Shown here: piece by piece, positions 46,938 to 56,435 of the stretch
Position numbering within the stretch: the stretch's first letter is position 1
Layout: every line of letters begins with the position of its first letter
From: Advenella incenata
Lineage (GTDB): Bacteria; Pseudomonadota; Gammaproteobacteria; Burkholderiales; Burkholderiaceae_B
Assembly (NCBI RefSeq): GCF_004217095.1
Contig: NZ_SHKO01000001.1
Span: 1,612,001 to 1,676,000, forward strand
Direction: 5' to 3'
DNA length: 64,000 bases
Notes under the pieces: model-generated
Told to the model about the DNA's origin: nothing
Seen by the model: only the letters and a program-made list of their open reading frames with translations
Database searches by the model: none
Translations under genes and position numbers: made by a program

Positions 46938-47454
46938 CTTATTCTCCTTCTGGCAATCCGCGTGAACGGGTCGATAATGAGTGCTAGCAGTGGTTGCCAA
47001 CATTGAACGGCTTTCGCACCTGCCAACCGGTGGAAGTACAACGGCATAAGAGGGGTAATCAGGGCGAATAAAAAAACGCAGGATCAGGGTGTTTTGTCGT
47101 CTGCGAGCGCCCAGTTTACCGGCTTGTTCCGCAACGAGCCAGCAAATATTTCAAGTTTGATACTGCTTTTTGTGCTGCAGGGCAGTACAAATGAGACAGT
47201 AGAAGCAAGATAGCAGTAGCAGGACAGCAGGTGTGGTCACGATTTCTGGATGCTTTTTTGCGTGCCCGAGTTGTCCTATTCATGCAGGATACCCAGGTAT
47301 CGTGACGGTGGTGTGACGGTTTGTCCAGCATCGTAACAACCGAAATGCTGCGTTGCGACCGCAGCAATGCCAATGAATGCCTGTCATAATACCGGTTTGC
47401 GATTAAGGCGGGTCGTTGAACGACACGCCGGATTGTTTTTTCGGATGCATTTAC
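46938..47454. other. 517-base gap upstream of the AddB-like gene
   Basis: No convincing gene: an 85-codon minus-strand frame (47116-47373) is Cys/His-rich but has no ribosome site or family pattern. The promoters for the PepSY-like gene and for the addB-like operon must lie here, but I cannot point to hexamers. Confidence 0.5.
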
Positions 47455-50142
47455 ATGGCAAGTTCAATTGATGCGGTAACGCCAGAAACGGTGGCATCGC
47501 TGGATCCGGATACAACTGTTGTTGTTACCGTCAATAACCGCCTGGTTTGGCGGGTTCACGCGTTGTTGCTCGAGCAGGCAGGGCGGGGCAGGGCCGTGCT
47601 GCAGCTGCCCGCCGCCAGTTCACTGACCCGGTGGCTGGACCAGCTGCATCAGGAACGACTTTTTTGCGCCGATCCTACCGTACGCAGCCACCGGCTCAGT
47701 GCTTTCGCTGCCCGTCTGCTGTGGGAAGAGGTCGTCGCCTCCCTGCAGGGCGAGACCCCGCTCATTGATGTGCAACTGGCTGCCGCGCGCGCCATGGCCG
47801 CCAGTCATGACCGTGACGAGTGGCAGGTGCAGGTCCAGCCTCAGGAGCAGACAGAGGAATACCAGCGTTTTATGCAGTGGCGCAATCAATACGAACAACG
47901 CTGCCGCGAACTGGACGCCCAGGATGACAATCACCTGTATAACACGCTGATCGATTCTATCGCGGCGGGTCGACTGTTGCGGCTGCCCGCCACCGTGGTC
48001 CTGGCTGGCTTTAACGAATACTCGCCGCGATTGACGCGGCTGTTGCAGGCGTGTGCAGATCGCGGTTGCCGCTTGGTATCGCTGTCCCTGCCCAGGCACG
48101 AGCAGTCGCAACGCATATTGTCGGCGCAAAAAGATCGCAGCAGCGAGTGGATCGCTGCCGCGCACTGGGCAGCCGGCGAGCTGGCAGCCGATCCGCAACG
48201 CCGCGTGGCCATTGTTTCGCCAGCCATGGAAGCAGATGCCGTGTTCGCAAGACGAATTCTGGATCGTGAACTGTCGCCTGATCCCTTTGCGCCTGCCTAT
48301 CGTTACAACATGACGGTGGGGCGCGCACTCGGGGAGTGGCCGGTTGTTCTGGCCGCATTTCGATGGCTGTCGCTGATTGCCGGCCTGTGCGATCAGGGTT
48401 CGGTGCGGCCGCAGCAGTTTGGCCAGGCGCTGCTGGCCGGGTTTTGCAGTGCAAGCGCTGCCGAGCAGTCGGCCATGGCGGTATTGGATGCACGCCTGCG
48501 CGATTCACAAAACATTGCCTGGAATACCGATCAGGTATGCGCGCAAATGGATCGGCATGTCCCTGACTTTTCCTATTTCTTCCGGCAGGCGATTGCACAC
48601 TGGCGGCAGGCCGCGTCCGGTGGGCGCCAGAGCACCGAACACTGGACACAGGTCATACGCGAGACGCTGGCATTGCTGGGTTTTCCCGGCAGTACGCTGT
48701 CTAGTACCAACTATCAGGTGTGCGCAGCGTTTGATGCGCTCTTGCATACTTTTTCATTGATGACGCTGTACGCCGGGCGCCTGTCGGGCATGCCTGCTGT
48801 CGCGCTGCTGCAGCGCATGGCGCGGGAGTCCATGTTCCAGCCGCAACGCGATCAGGATGTCAGGCTGGATGTCCTGGGCTTTCTTGAAGCTGAACACGGC
48901 CAATGGGATGCGGTCTGGGTGCTTGGCTTGACAGATGACGTTATTCCAGCCAGCCCTGACCCGAATCCGTTCCTGTCTGTGGCGGCGCTGGCCAGGGCCG
49001 GTGCGCCGCGTGCCACGCCGGAGCGCGAGAAAGTCTGGGCAATCGATATGCTGCAGGCGTTGTGTGGCGTTGCACCCCGAGTCGTTCTGAGTTATCCGGC
49101 CAGTGAGGCTGACAGGGCCCTGCGGCCATCGCCATTGCTCAGCTTTTTTGTCGGTGCGCAAGCTGAACAACGGGAGGGCGTTGATGCACCCGAATGCCTG
49201 TCGCGGGCCCGCTGCACATCGCTGCCGCTGGAAACGCTGAACGATAATCGGGGATTGCCCCTGGCGCACATGCTGGAAGGCGGCTCGGATCTGCTGGAAA
49301 CGCAGGCGCTCAATCCGCTTTGGGGGTACGTGCGGTATCGTCTGCTGGCCAAAGGGCTCAAGCCCTATCCTGAATCGCTGAACGCAGCCATTCGCGGTAT
49401 GTTTCTGCACAGCATGGCCCAAAAAGTGTGGGAAATGCTTGGCTCGTCCGAACGTCTGGCACAACTTAGTCAGGCTCAGCAGGATGACCTGGTGACGCAG
49501 GCGGTGACCATGGCGGCAGACCAGACGCTGGACGGGGTATCGCCAACACTGGCGGCAATGGAAAAGGAACGGGGTCACGCAGTCATGATGACATTGCTGG
49601 ACCTGGAGCGGGAACGCCCGTCATTTCATATCGTGGGTGTTGAACAGGCAGCCGGCTGGCAGCATGCCAGCGTGAAAGTCAACTTGCGTGTCGATCGGAT
49701 TGATGAAACCAGACACGGCGCCAAAGTGGTGATGGATTACAAATCCGGGCAGCGCACGCCCGACTTTCAGAAAGACTGGCTGCGGCCACAACCGGTCAAT
49801 CTGCAACTGCCCTTGTACGCTACGGTCCTGCGGCAACCCGATGAAGCGGGGCAGCGCGGGCAGATAGAAGCCCTGTTGTTTGCAAAATTGAATGCAAAGA
49901 AAACTGAATTGAGCGGCCTGGGGGAGAGTGGCACCGATATTGCCGGGGTGACGTCCCTGACCAAGCTGGCGCCAGAGCAAAGCTGGGAGGCGTTGCTGGA
50001 CGGCTGGGAACGCAGTCTGCAACAACTGGCCCGCGACATGTCGGACGGGGTGGCCGACAACCGCAGTTGGGCTGTGAATGACCTGATCTATTGTGATGTG
50101 CTGCCATTTTTACGCCTGGCACAGGAGAATGAAGATGATTGA
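47455..50142 (+). CDS. AddB-like PD-(D/E)XK nuclease (probable DNA repair protein)
   Basis: An 895-residue partner of the following helicase. Only the C-terminal PD-(D/E)XK nuclease domain keeps an active site (VDRID near 745 and the catalytic DYKSG near 761). The N-terminal half resembles a UvrD-like helicase but has no Walker A. I find no Cys cluster for the AddB iron-sulfur staple. This matches the betaproteobacterial probable-DNA-repair-protein family (TIGR03623 as I recall). The ATG at 47455 is used; an upstream TTG would add 13 residues. It overlaps the next gene by eight bases, so the two form one complex for double-strand break resection. Confidence 0.85.
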   Translation: MASSIDAVTPETVASLDPDTTVVVTVNNRLVWRVHALLLEQAGRGRAVLQLPAASSLTRWLDQLHQERLFCADPTVRSHRLSAFAARLLWEEVVASLQGETPLIDVQLAAARAMAASHDRDEWQVQVQPQEQTEEYQRFMQWRNQYEQRCRELDAQDDNHLYNTLIDSIAAGRLLRLPATVVLAGFNEYSPRLTRLLQACADRGCRLVSLSLPRHEQSQRILSAQKDRSSEWIAAAHWAAGELAADPQRRVAIVSPAMEADAVFARRILDRELSPDPFAPAYRYNMTVGRALGEWPVVLAAFRWLSLIAGLCDQGSVRPQQFGQALLAGFCSASAAEQSAMAVLDARLRDSQNIAWNTDQVCAQMDRHVPDFSYFFRQAIAHWRQAASGGRQSTEHWTQVIRETLALLGFPGSTLSSTNYQVCAAFDALLHTFSLMTLYAGRLSGMPAVALLQRMARESMFQPQRDQDVRLDVLGFLEAEHGQWDAVWVLGLTDDVIPASPDPNPFLSVAALARAGAPRATPEREKVWAIDMLQALCGVAPRVVLSYPASEADRALRPSPLLSFFVGAQAEQREGVDAPECLSRARCTSLPLETLNDNRGLPLAHMLEGGSDLLETQALNPLWGYVRYRLLAKGLKPYPESLNAAIRGMFLHSMAQKVWEMLGSSERLAQLSQAQQDDLVTQAVTMAADQTLDGVSPTLAAMEKERGHAVMMTLLDLERERPSFHIVGVEQAAGWQHASVKVNLRVDRIDETRHGAKVVMDYKSGQRTPDFQKDWLRPQPVNLQLPLYATVLRQPDEAGQRGQIEALLFAKLNAKKTELSGLGESGTDIAGVTSLTKLAPEQSWEALLDGWERSLQQLARDMSDGVADNRSWAVNDLIYCDVLPFLRLAQENEDD

Positions 50143-53100
50143 ACGTCGGCCCAGTGATTTCGAGGCGCGGGCACAGGCGTTGCGCCCGGACAAATCGTTC
50201 ATTATTCAGGCGCCGGCCGGTTCCGGTAAAACCGAGCTGCTCACTGACCGTATTCTGGCGCTACTCGGGGGCGTGACCAAGCCCGAAGAGATTCTGGCCA
50301 TTACCTTTACGCGCAAGGCGGCTGCCGAGATGCATGCCCGGGTGCTGCGCAAGCTTCGTGCCGGCCTGTCCGAGCAGGAGCCGGCCAGTGCCCATGAAAA
50401 AAACAGCTGGCGTCTGGCCCGTGCGGCGTTGGCGCGTAACGAGCAACAAGGCTGGGATCTGCTTAATCACCCGGCACGGCTGAAGGTTCGCACGATTGAC
50501 GCTTTTTGCGCGCAATTGGTCCGTTCTATGCCATGGATGTCCGCCATGGGCGGGATGCCGGGCATTGCCGATAATCCAGAGCAACTGTATTTGCAGGCGG
50601 CCAGACGATTGCTGGAGCATGTCGACCACAACGAAAGTGTGCAGGACGTGCTGCTGCATATGGATATTGATCTGGGGTCGGTAGAGCGGCTGATCGTGGA
50701 CATGCTTGCGCGGCGCGACCAATGGTTGCAGGAAACGGTGGACACCCAGGCGGCCATGACCCAATTGCGAGTGGCGCTCAGAGACGTGATGGAACAGAAA
50801 CTGGACGCTCTGGCAGAGGCGATGCCGTTTTCCTACGCCAGCGAGCTGGCGCCCATTGCGCGACTGGCTGCCGCCAGCCAGGCCGAGACAGCTGTCTGCA
50901 TGCTGGACGCGCTGATGGACTGGGATGGTGAGCCACTGGCCAGTTCCGTAGAAACCTTGCCGCAATGGCATGCCTTGTCGCGCCTGCTGCTTACAGGCAG
51001 CGGCGGCTTGCGCAAACGCCTTACAGTCAAAGAAGGCTTTCCGGCCAAAAGTGCGCACAAGCAGGCAATGCAGGACTGGCTCGATGCCTGGCAGAGTGAT
51101 AGCGAGCACTGGGCTGGCCTGCTTGCCGAAATCAGCGCCTTGCCCCTGGAGGTGCTGAGCGAGCGCCAGGAAAAAATCATCCGGTCCTTGCTGGAAACAC
51201 TGAAACTGGCGGCAGCTGAGCTGACACTGGTTTTTCGTGAAGAAAAGCAGGTGGATTTTATCGAAATTGCCCAAAGAGCGGCGCTGGCGCTGGGTTACAC
51301 CGATGATCCCACGGATATGCTGTTAAAGCTGGATGCGCGCATTTCGCACATCCTGATCGATGAGTTTCAGGACACCAGCCAGATTCAGATTCAACTGATC
51401 GAAAAGTTGACGCTGGGCTGGAGCCCGGGCGATGGCCGCACGCTGTTTCTGGTGGGCGATCCGATGCAGTCCATTTATCGCTTTCGCAAAGCCGATGTCG
51501 GTCTGTTTCTGAGCGTTGCCAACGAGGGAATCAACGGTCTTGCGCTGGAAAAACTGGTCCTGACCGAGAATTTCCGCTCTCAGGCCGGCGTGGTGAATTG
51601 GGTAAACCAATCCTTTAGTCGCGTGTTTCCAGAATATGATGATCTGACGCTGGGTGCGATCAGGTATACAGACTCGGTGGCATTTAATCCGGCAGCAGAG
51701 GGCCCGGCCGTGCGCCTTCATCCGGTTTACCAATTGGAAGGCAAGGATACGCAAGAGGTTCAGGCGCAAGCCGAGCAACTGACGCTGGAACTGGTGAGGG
51801 CAGCACTGGCAGCCAACCCGGACAGCGACCATCCGGTGGCGATCCTGGTCAAGGCCCGAACGCATTTGGGCGCACTCATGCTGCTCATGCAGCGTCATGG
51901 GATACCAGTGAGGGCGGTCGAGCTTAACCCGATTCGGGCAGAGCAATCGGTAACCGATCTGGTGCAACTGATTCGCGCGCTGGCGCACCCGGCCGATCGC
52001 GTGGCCTGGCTGTCTGTTTTGCGCTCGCCGGTGTGTGGTTTGACGCTGAAGGCGCTAACCCACTTGTTTGGCGACAGTCGCGACACCATTGCTTTTCGTC
52101 TGCAAACTGTGCTGGCCCGCGAGGCCGAATTTGCGCCGCTGCTTGGCGACGAATGGCCGCGTTTGCAGCGTTGCGCGCGCATCCTGCTTGATCGCAGTCA
52201 TCTGACTGCCGATATTGCATTTTCCTCGCATGTAGAATCGGTCTGGCGTGCGCTGGGTGGCTACGGCGTGTATGCAAGCGATACTGCATTTGCCGATTTC
52301 CAGGCTGTTTTCGATCTGGTCGACAGGCTGGCGCCCTACGGGGACCTGAATCCTGCCGATCTGGAAGATGCGCTGGCGCGCCTGTATTCGGCAACGAGCG
52401 CGCAACAGCGGGCGGTTGAAATCATGACCATGCATAAGTCCAAAGGGCTGGAGTTTGAAGAGGTTATTTTGTACGGGTTGCACCGTCGGCCCCGCGCCGA
52501 TACTGCGCCATTGCTGCGCTTTGAGCGCAACCGCAATCGCCTGCTGATGGGCCCCATCAAGCCCAAGGCCGCTGAGGAAACAGACAAATTGTCCGCAATG
52601 CTGGGTGCGATGGAAAAACGACGCAGCGACTATGAGCTCGATCGCTTGCTATATGTGGCTGCGACCCGTGCGCGTCAGCGCCTGCATCTGGTTTCACAGG
52701 TGCAATGCAAGCAAGGTCAGGTCGTTGATCCGCCGCGCGGCTCCCTGTTGTCGCGGCTTTTCTCACTGTTTGAATTTACGCCTCCCGAGCCCCAGGCGCA
52801 GCAGGAGGCGGCAACAGCCGATGCGGCAACACCGGGAGTCCAGGGGCCCGTTCTGAGCCGGATTGCCACGGCAGCTCTTGGGCAGTTGCCGGTCGTTTCC
52901 GACAGAAGCGCCATCACCGGTTCTGCCGGTTCGGGCTGGCAATTTGACGATAAATACGAGGCCAGCATTGGTACGGTGGCGCATGCATGGCTGGCCCGCA
53001 TTGGCCAGGACCGCATGCGGGGCTGGGACGAGGCAAGGCTGCACGCAGCGCAGGAGGTTATCGTGCGCCAGCTGGAAAATGAAGGGTTGCGTCAGTCGCA

Positions 53101-53482
53101 GGCGCGCAGCGGTGCACAGCGCGTTTACGAGTTGCTTAGTCGCTGCGTGGCATCGGAAAAAGGCCGCTGGCTGCTCTCACATGATCAGGCCCGCCAGGAA
53201 TTGTCCTTGACCAGCGCAGATGGAAAACTGCTGATTGTCGACGTGGCGGTTTCCACCGAGACGGGATGGCTGGTCGTGGACTTCAAGACGGGTGTGCGGC
53301 GGGAGCACGAGCCGCAGGACGTTTTTGAGGCGCGCATGAGAGATACGTATCGACTCCAGTTACAAGGGTATTGCGAGCGCTTGTCGCAAATGGACGGGCG
53401 CGATGCCACGGCTGCCATTTTTGCGCTGGATACCGGAGACTGGATCGAATTTGATCCGGTGCTCTTGACGCAGGCGAGGTAA
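50135..53482 (+). CDS. AddA-like UvrD helicase/PD-(D/E)XK nuclease
   Basis: A 1115-residue ATP-dependent helicase-nuclease. Walker A is APAGSGKTELL (about 25-35), motif Ia ITFTRKAAAEM, motif II ILIDEFQDTSQ, then LVGDPMQSIYRFRKAD and MTMHKSKGLEFEEV. A C-terminal RecB-like nuclease domain ends in VVDFKTG (catalytic Lys near 1049). The ATG at 50135 has AGGAG seven bases upstream, within the addB-like 3' end. It functionally replaces RecBCD in chi-regulated repair. I left the symbol empty because homology to true AddA is partial. Confidence 0.88.
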   Translation: MIERRPSDFEARAQALRPDKSFIIQAPAGSGKTELLTDRILALLGGVTKPEEILAITFTRKAAAEMHARVLRKLRAGLSEQEPASAHEKNSWRLARAALARNEQQGWDLLNHPARLKVRTIDAFCAQLVRSMPWMSAMGGMPGIADNPEQLYLQAARRLLEHVDHNESVQDVLLHMDIDLGSVERLIVDMLARRDQWLQETVDTQAAMTQLRVALRDVMEQKLDALAEAMPFSYASELAPIARLAAASQAETAVCMLDALMDWDGEPLASSVETLPQWHALSRLLLTGSGGLRKRLTVKEGFPAKSAHKQAMQDWLDAWQSDSEHWAGLLAEISALPLEVLSERQEKIIRSLLETLKLAAAELTLVFREEKQVDFIEIAQRAALALGYTDDPTDMLLKLDARISHILIDEFQDTSQIQIQLIEKLTLGWSPGDGRTLFLVGDPMQSIYRFRKADVGLFLSVANEGINGLALEKLVLTENFRSQAGVVNWVNQSFSRVFPEYDDLTLGAIRYTDSVAFNPAAEGPAVRLHPVYQLEGKDTQEVQAQAEQLTLELVRAALAANPDSDHPVAILVKARTHLGALMLLMQRHGIPVRAVELNPIRAEQSVTDLVQLIRALAHPADRVAWLSVLRSPVCGLTLKALTHLFGDSRDTIAFRLQTVLAREAEFAPLLGDEWPRLQRCARILLDRSHLTADIAFSSHVESVWRALGGYGVYASDTAFADFQAVFDLVDRLAPYGDLNPADLEDALARLYSATSAQQRAVEIMTMHKSKGLEFEEVILYGLHRRPRADTAPLLRFERNRNRLLMGPIKPKAAEETDKLSAMLGAMEKRRSDYELDRLLYVAATRARQRLHLVSQVQCKQGQVVDPPRGSLLSRLFSLFEFTPPEPQAQQEAATADAATPGVQGPVLSRIATAALGQLPVVSDRSAITGSAGSGWQFDDKYEASIGTVAHAWLARIGQDRMRGWDEARLHAAQEVIVRQLENEGLRQSQARSGAQRVYELLSRCVASEKGRWLLSHDQARQELSLTSADGKLLIVDVAVSTETGWLVVDFKTGVRREHEPQDVFEARMRDTYRLQLQGYCERLSQMDGRDATAAIFALDTGDWIEFDPVLLTQAR

Positions 53483-53506
53483 ATTTCCCACAAGCTTGGC
53501 GAAACT

Positions 53507-53515
53507 TGCTAAAAT
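53507..53515 (+). promoter_or_regulatory. Extended -10 promoter of the 4.5S RNA gene
   Basis: TGCTAAAAT: an extended -10 (TGn) with TAAAAT at 53510-53515, six bases before the RNA 5' end at 53521. No clear -35, as expected for an extended -10 promoter. Confidence 0.55.
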
Positions 53516-53520
53516 GCAAA

Positions 53521-53622
53521 GCGGTGGGTCCCTTCGCATGGGCCGGCGGTGAAACTGGTCAGGTCGGGAACGAAGCAGCCATAGTCGTTCAGGTTCAGTG
53601 CCGAAGTAAGGCTCACCCCCGC
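53521..53622 (+). ncRNA. ffs: 4.5S RNA of the signal recognition particle
   Basis: The domain IV core GGTCAGGTCGGGAACGAAGC (53557-53576) followed by AGCC is the conserved Ffh-binding hairpin with its tetraloop region. The 5' GCGGTGGGTC pairs with the 3' GGCTCACCCCCGC, giving a single long hairpin of about 102 nt. With Ffh it targets membrane proteins to the translocon. Ends are accurate to a few bases. Confidence 0.92.
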
Positions 53623-53633
53623 ATTCTTGAACC

Positions 53634-53665
53634 AACGTCACCCCTTGTGGTGGCGTTTGTTTTTT
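53634..53665 (+). terminator. Terminator after ffs
   Basis: AACGTCACC pairs with GGTGGCGTT (one G-T wobble) over a 6-base loop, then T-G-TTTTTT (53658-53665). It lies 12 bases downstream of ffs. Confidence 0.85.
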
Positions 53666-53684
53666 CTGGGCTAAAATAAACGGT

Positions 53685-56066
53685 ATGAGCTATCTTGTCC
53701 TTGCCCGTAAGTGGCGTCCTCGCTCCTTCGAAACGCTTGTCGGCCAGGACCATGTGGTCCGGGCGCTGACCAACGCACTTAATACGCAGCGTCTGCATCA
53801 CGCCTGGTTGTTTACAGGTACCCGAGGGGTCGGCAAGACCACGCTCTCACGCATCCTGGCAAAATCACTCAATTGTGAAACCGGTATCACGTCCAAACCC
53901 TGCGGCGTATGTCGTGCCTGCGTTGAGATTGACGAGGGGCGCTTTGTCGATTATCTGGAGTTTGACGCGGCGTCCAATCGCCGGGTTGAGGAAATGACCC
54001 AACTGCTGGAGCAGGCTGTCTACGCCCCCAGTTCTGGGCGCTATAAAATTTATATGATCGACGAGGTGCACATGCTCTCCGGGCATGCGTTCAATGCCAT
54101 GCTCAAAACGCTGGAAGAGCCGCCACCGCATATCAAATTTATTCTTGCGACCACCGATCCGCAGAAAATGCCGGTTACTGTGCTGTCACGCTGTCTTCAG
54201 TTTAACCTGAAGCAAATGCCGCCAGATGCCATTGTCTCGCACTTAAATCATGTCTTGACAGAAGAGGAAGTGGCTTTTGAGGTGCCTGGGTTGCGTCAGA
54301 TTGCCCAGGCCGCAGGTGGTTCCATGCGTGATGCGTTGTCGCTGACCGATCAGGCCATTGCATTCAGTGGTTCCAATATCACCGGCGATGCCGTGCGCGA
54401 TATGCTTGGCACCATTGATCAGCGCTTTCTGGTCCGTCTGCTCGATTCCCTGAATCAGGGGTCGGCGCAGGGCGTGCTCGATATTGCAAATGAATTATAT
54501 GAACGCGGCTACTCGTTTGGCGGCGCGCTGGCCGATATGGCAGTGCTGCTGTCGCAGATCGCCATAGAGCAGCGCCTGCCGGGTACTGCTCTTACCGAAG
54601 CGTTGTTGCAGGACGATATCGTGCGACTGGCGCGTACCTGCCACCCTGATACGCTGCAGCTGTTTTACAGTATTGCGATTCATGGGCGAAATGAACTGGC
54701 ACTGTCTCCAGATGAATATGCCGGCTTTGTGATGACCTGCCTGCGCATGTTGTCTTTGGTCACGTCCGAGCCGGCTCACAGTACGGCCAGTGAATGGCAG
54801 GCCGGTAACGGTCACGCCTCCGGCGGGCAAAAAGCGGCTGCTGCCGTGGCCGCTTCCGGACCTGCGCCGGTGCATCAGGAATCAACAGCTGTCTCGCCTG
54901 CGGTTTCGGAACAGAGCGCACAGCCGGCGCCACCAACGGTTGGTCAGGCAGTGACCGCAAGTGCAACAGACTTGCAAAAAAAAAATCTGAATGACAGGTC
55001 GGTTGCGGTGGCTGCACAGCCGCCTGCGATCGAGCAACAGCCGTCAGCTGCATTGCCTGTGCAAGCGCTGCCGGCAAACGCAGCCCCAGTAGCGGCAGAA
55101 GCTGCGGGGCAGGTCGTTGCCTCGGATATAAACACACGTACAACCATCAGTCGCGACGGCGCATTACCGGTCGTTCTGGCGCCGCAGCGCGAGCCGATTG
55201 TGGTTCCTCCGGTCCATGCCGCAGAGCATCGGCCCCCGGAGCGCCCCGCCTGGGAAGACGATAGCGCGACTGGCGCCACGGGCGCGACAACCGCTGCGCC
55301 CATGGCAGGTGTGCCTGATGTAACGGCTGCGCCCGCGCTCAGCGATATGCCGGTAAAGCCCTTGTCCAACGGCAATGACGCCGGGCAGGACGCTGCAGCA
55401 AGGTCTGCAGATGGCGCCGGCGAACCAGGCGTGCAGGCTGGCACCAGCGCAGCAGGGCAGGCCCAGGTCTTGAGTTCGCCCGATGTGCAGCAGGCCACTG
55501 ACGAATCCGGCCCGCCTGTGTGGGAAGATATTCCCCCGGACTGGGAAGCTGCCGGTCTGGCTGGTCAGACAGATGATGATGGCGATATTGTGCCTGCCGA
55601 TAATGTGGTGGTTGAGAAAGACCAGACTTGGGTTCCCAGTCACCAGGATGCGCAAGCTCGCCGGCCACTTGCGGCCATGAATGCCCGCGAATGGGTGCAA
55701 CTGGTCGCCGAGTTGCCGCTTGCCGGCTATGCTGCCGAAATGGCTCGCCGCTGTGAATGGGTGGCTCACAAACAGAATAAAATCACACTCAGAATTTCGG
55801 TCAAGGGGCAGAATGATTTGAACGCCAAGACCAAGCTGGAAACTGCGCTGACCGAATATTTCCATGAAGTGGTCCGGGTCGATATGGTTTTTGGCCGTAC
55901 CGGCGACGATACCCTTCATGCCGTGGAGCAGGCCGAGCGCGAGGCATTGCAAAAGCGGGTGGAAAAAGCAGTGCAGGAAAATCAATTTATTAATACACTG
56001 ATTGCTGATCTGGGTGCGCGTGTCGTACCAGGTAGCATAGAGCCGTTCAGGCAAAAAAGCGCTTGA
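53685..56066 (+). CDS. dnaX: DNA polymerase III tau/gamma subunit
   Basis: The clamp-loader ATPase. The 793-residue tau starts MSYLVLARKWRPRSFETLVGQ, has Walker A TGTRGVGKTTLSRI (about 45-58), a zinc module (CETG...CGVCRAC) and DEVHMLS. A long Ala/Pro/Gln-rich linker (about 365-650) is followed by the tau-specific polymerase-binding C-terminus. An A10 tract at 54976-54985 allows a -1 shift that would end at codon 436, close to the length of E. coli gamma (431). The ATG has no ribosome site; a TAAAAT at 53672-53677 could start the mRNA almost at the ATG. It leads dnaX-ybaB-recR. Confidence 0.95.
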   Translation: MSYLVLARKWRPRSFETLVGQDHVVRALTNALNTQRLHHAWLFTGTRGVGKTTLSRILAKSLNCETGITSKPCGVCRACVEIDEGRFVDYLEFDAASNRRVEEMTQLLEQAVYAPSSGRYKIYMIDEVHMLSGHAFNAMLKTLEEPPPHIKFILATTDPQKMPVTVLSRCLQFNLKQMPPDAIVSHLNHVLTEEEVAFEVPGLRQIAQAAGGSMRDALSLTDQAIAFSGSNITGDAVRDMLGTIDQRFLVRLLDSLNQGSAQGVLDIANELYERGYSFGGALADMAVLLSQIAIEQRLPGTALTEALLQDDIVRLARTCHPDTLQLFYSIAIHGRNELALSPDEYAGFVMTCLRMLSLVTSEPAHSTASEWQAGNGHASGGQKAAAAVAASGPAPVHQESTAVSPAVSEQSAQPAPPTVGQAVTASATDLQKKNLNDRSVAVAAQPPAIEQQPSAALPVQALPANAAPVAAEAAGQVVASDINTRTTISRDGALPVVLAPQREPIVVPPVHAAEHRPPERPAWEDDSATGATGATTAAPMAGVPDVTAAPALSDMPVKPLSNGNDAGQDAAARSADGAGEPGVQAGTSAAGQAQVLSSPDVQQATDESGPPVWEDIPPDWEAAGLAGQTDDDGDIVPADNVVVEKDQTWVPSHQDAQARRPLAAMNAREWVQLVAELPLAGYAAEMARRCEWVAHKQNKITLRISVKGQNDLNAKTKLETALTEYFHEVVRVDMVFGRTGDDTLHAVEQAEREALQKRVEKAVQENQFINTLIADLGARVVPGSIEPFRQKSA
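54976..54985 (+). other. A10 slippery tract in dnaX
   Basis: Ten A residues span codons Q431-K432-K433-N434. One-base backward slippage, or insertion of one A in the mRNA, gives KKK-S-E and a TGA at 54992-54994, i.e. a 436-residue gamma-like product. A hairpin (55005-55027, 7 bp plus 2 bp after a bulged T) begins 19 bases downstream. Confidence 0.75.
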
Positions 56067-56108
56067 TGTCAACCGCAAACTATTGCGATTTATAGGAACT
56101 TATTCATT

Positions 56109-56435
56109 ATGATGAAGAATCAATTGGCCGGTCTGATGAAGCAGGCCCAGCAAATGCAGGAAAATATGAAAAAGGCGCAGGATGCCCTGGCCGATATTCT
56201 GGTCGACGGGGAGTCGGGCGGCGGCATGGTTAAAATCACCATGTCTTGTCGTCATGATGTCAAACGTGTCACCATTGATCCTGCACTGCTTGGCGACGAC
56301 AAGGACATGCTTGAAGATCTGGTTGCTGCCGCGTTCAATGACGCCCTGCGCAAGGCTGAGGCAACAACACAGGAAAAAATGTCCGGCGTGACCGCTGGCA
56401 TGCCCATGCCTCCAGGAATGAAATTTCCCTTCTGA
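56109..56435 (+). CDS. ybaB: Nucleoid-associated protein YbaB/EbfC
   Basis: A 108-residue DNA-binding dimer. It has the helical N-terminus ([22 protein letters not shown]) and family strings [21 protein letters not shown] and [16 protein letters not shown]. The Met/Pro-rich C-terminus is typical. It sits between dnaX and recR as in most proteobacteria, and its stop overlaps recR by one base (TGATG). Confidence 0.94.
   Translation: MMKNQLAGLMKQAQQMQENMKKAQDALADILVDGESGGGMVKITMSCRHDVKRVTIDPALLGDDKDMLEDLVAAAFNDALRKAEATTQEKMSGVTAGMPMPPGMKFPF

Noticed and set aside
47116-47373. 85-codon minus-strand frame, Cys/His-rich
   Set aside because: No ribosome site and no conserved spacing of cysteines.
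40293-47400. Recent genomic island at tRNA-Arg
   Set aside because: No integrase, no transposase and no visible repeat of the tRNA 3' end; kept only as a low-certainty finding.
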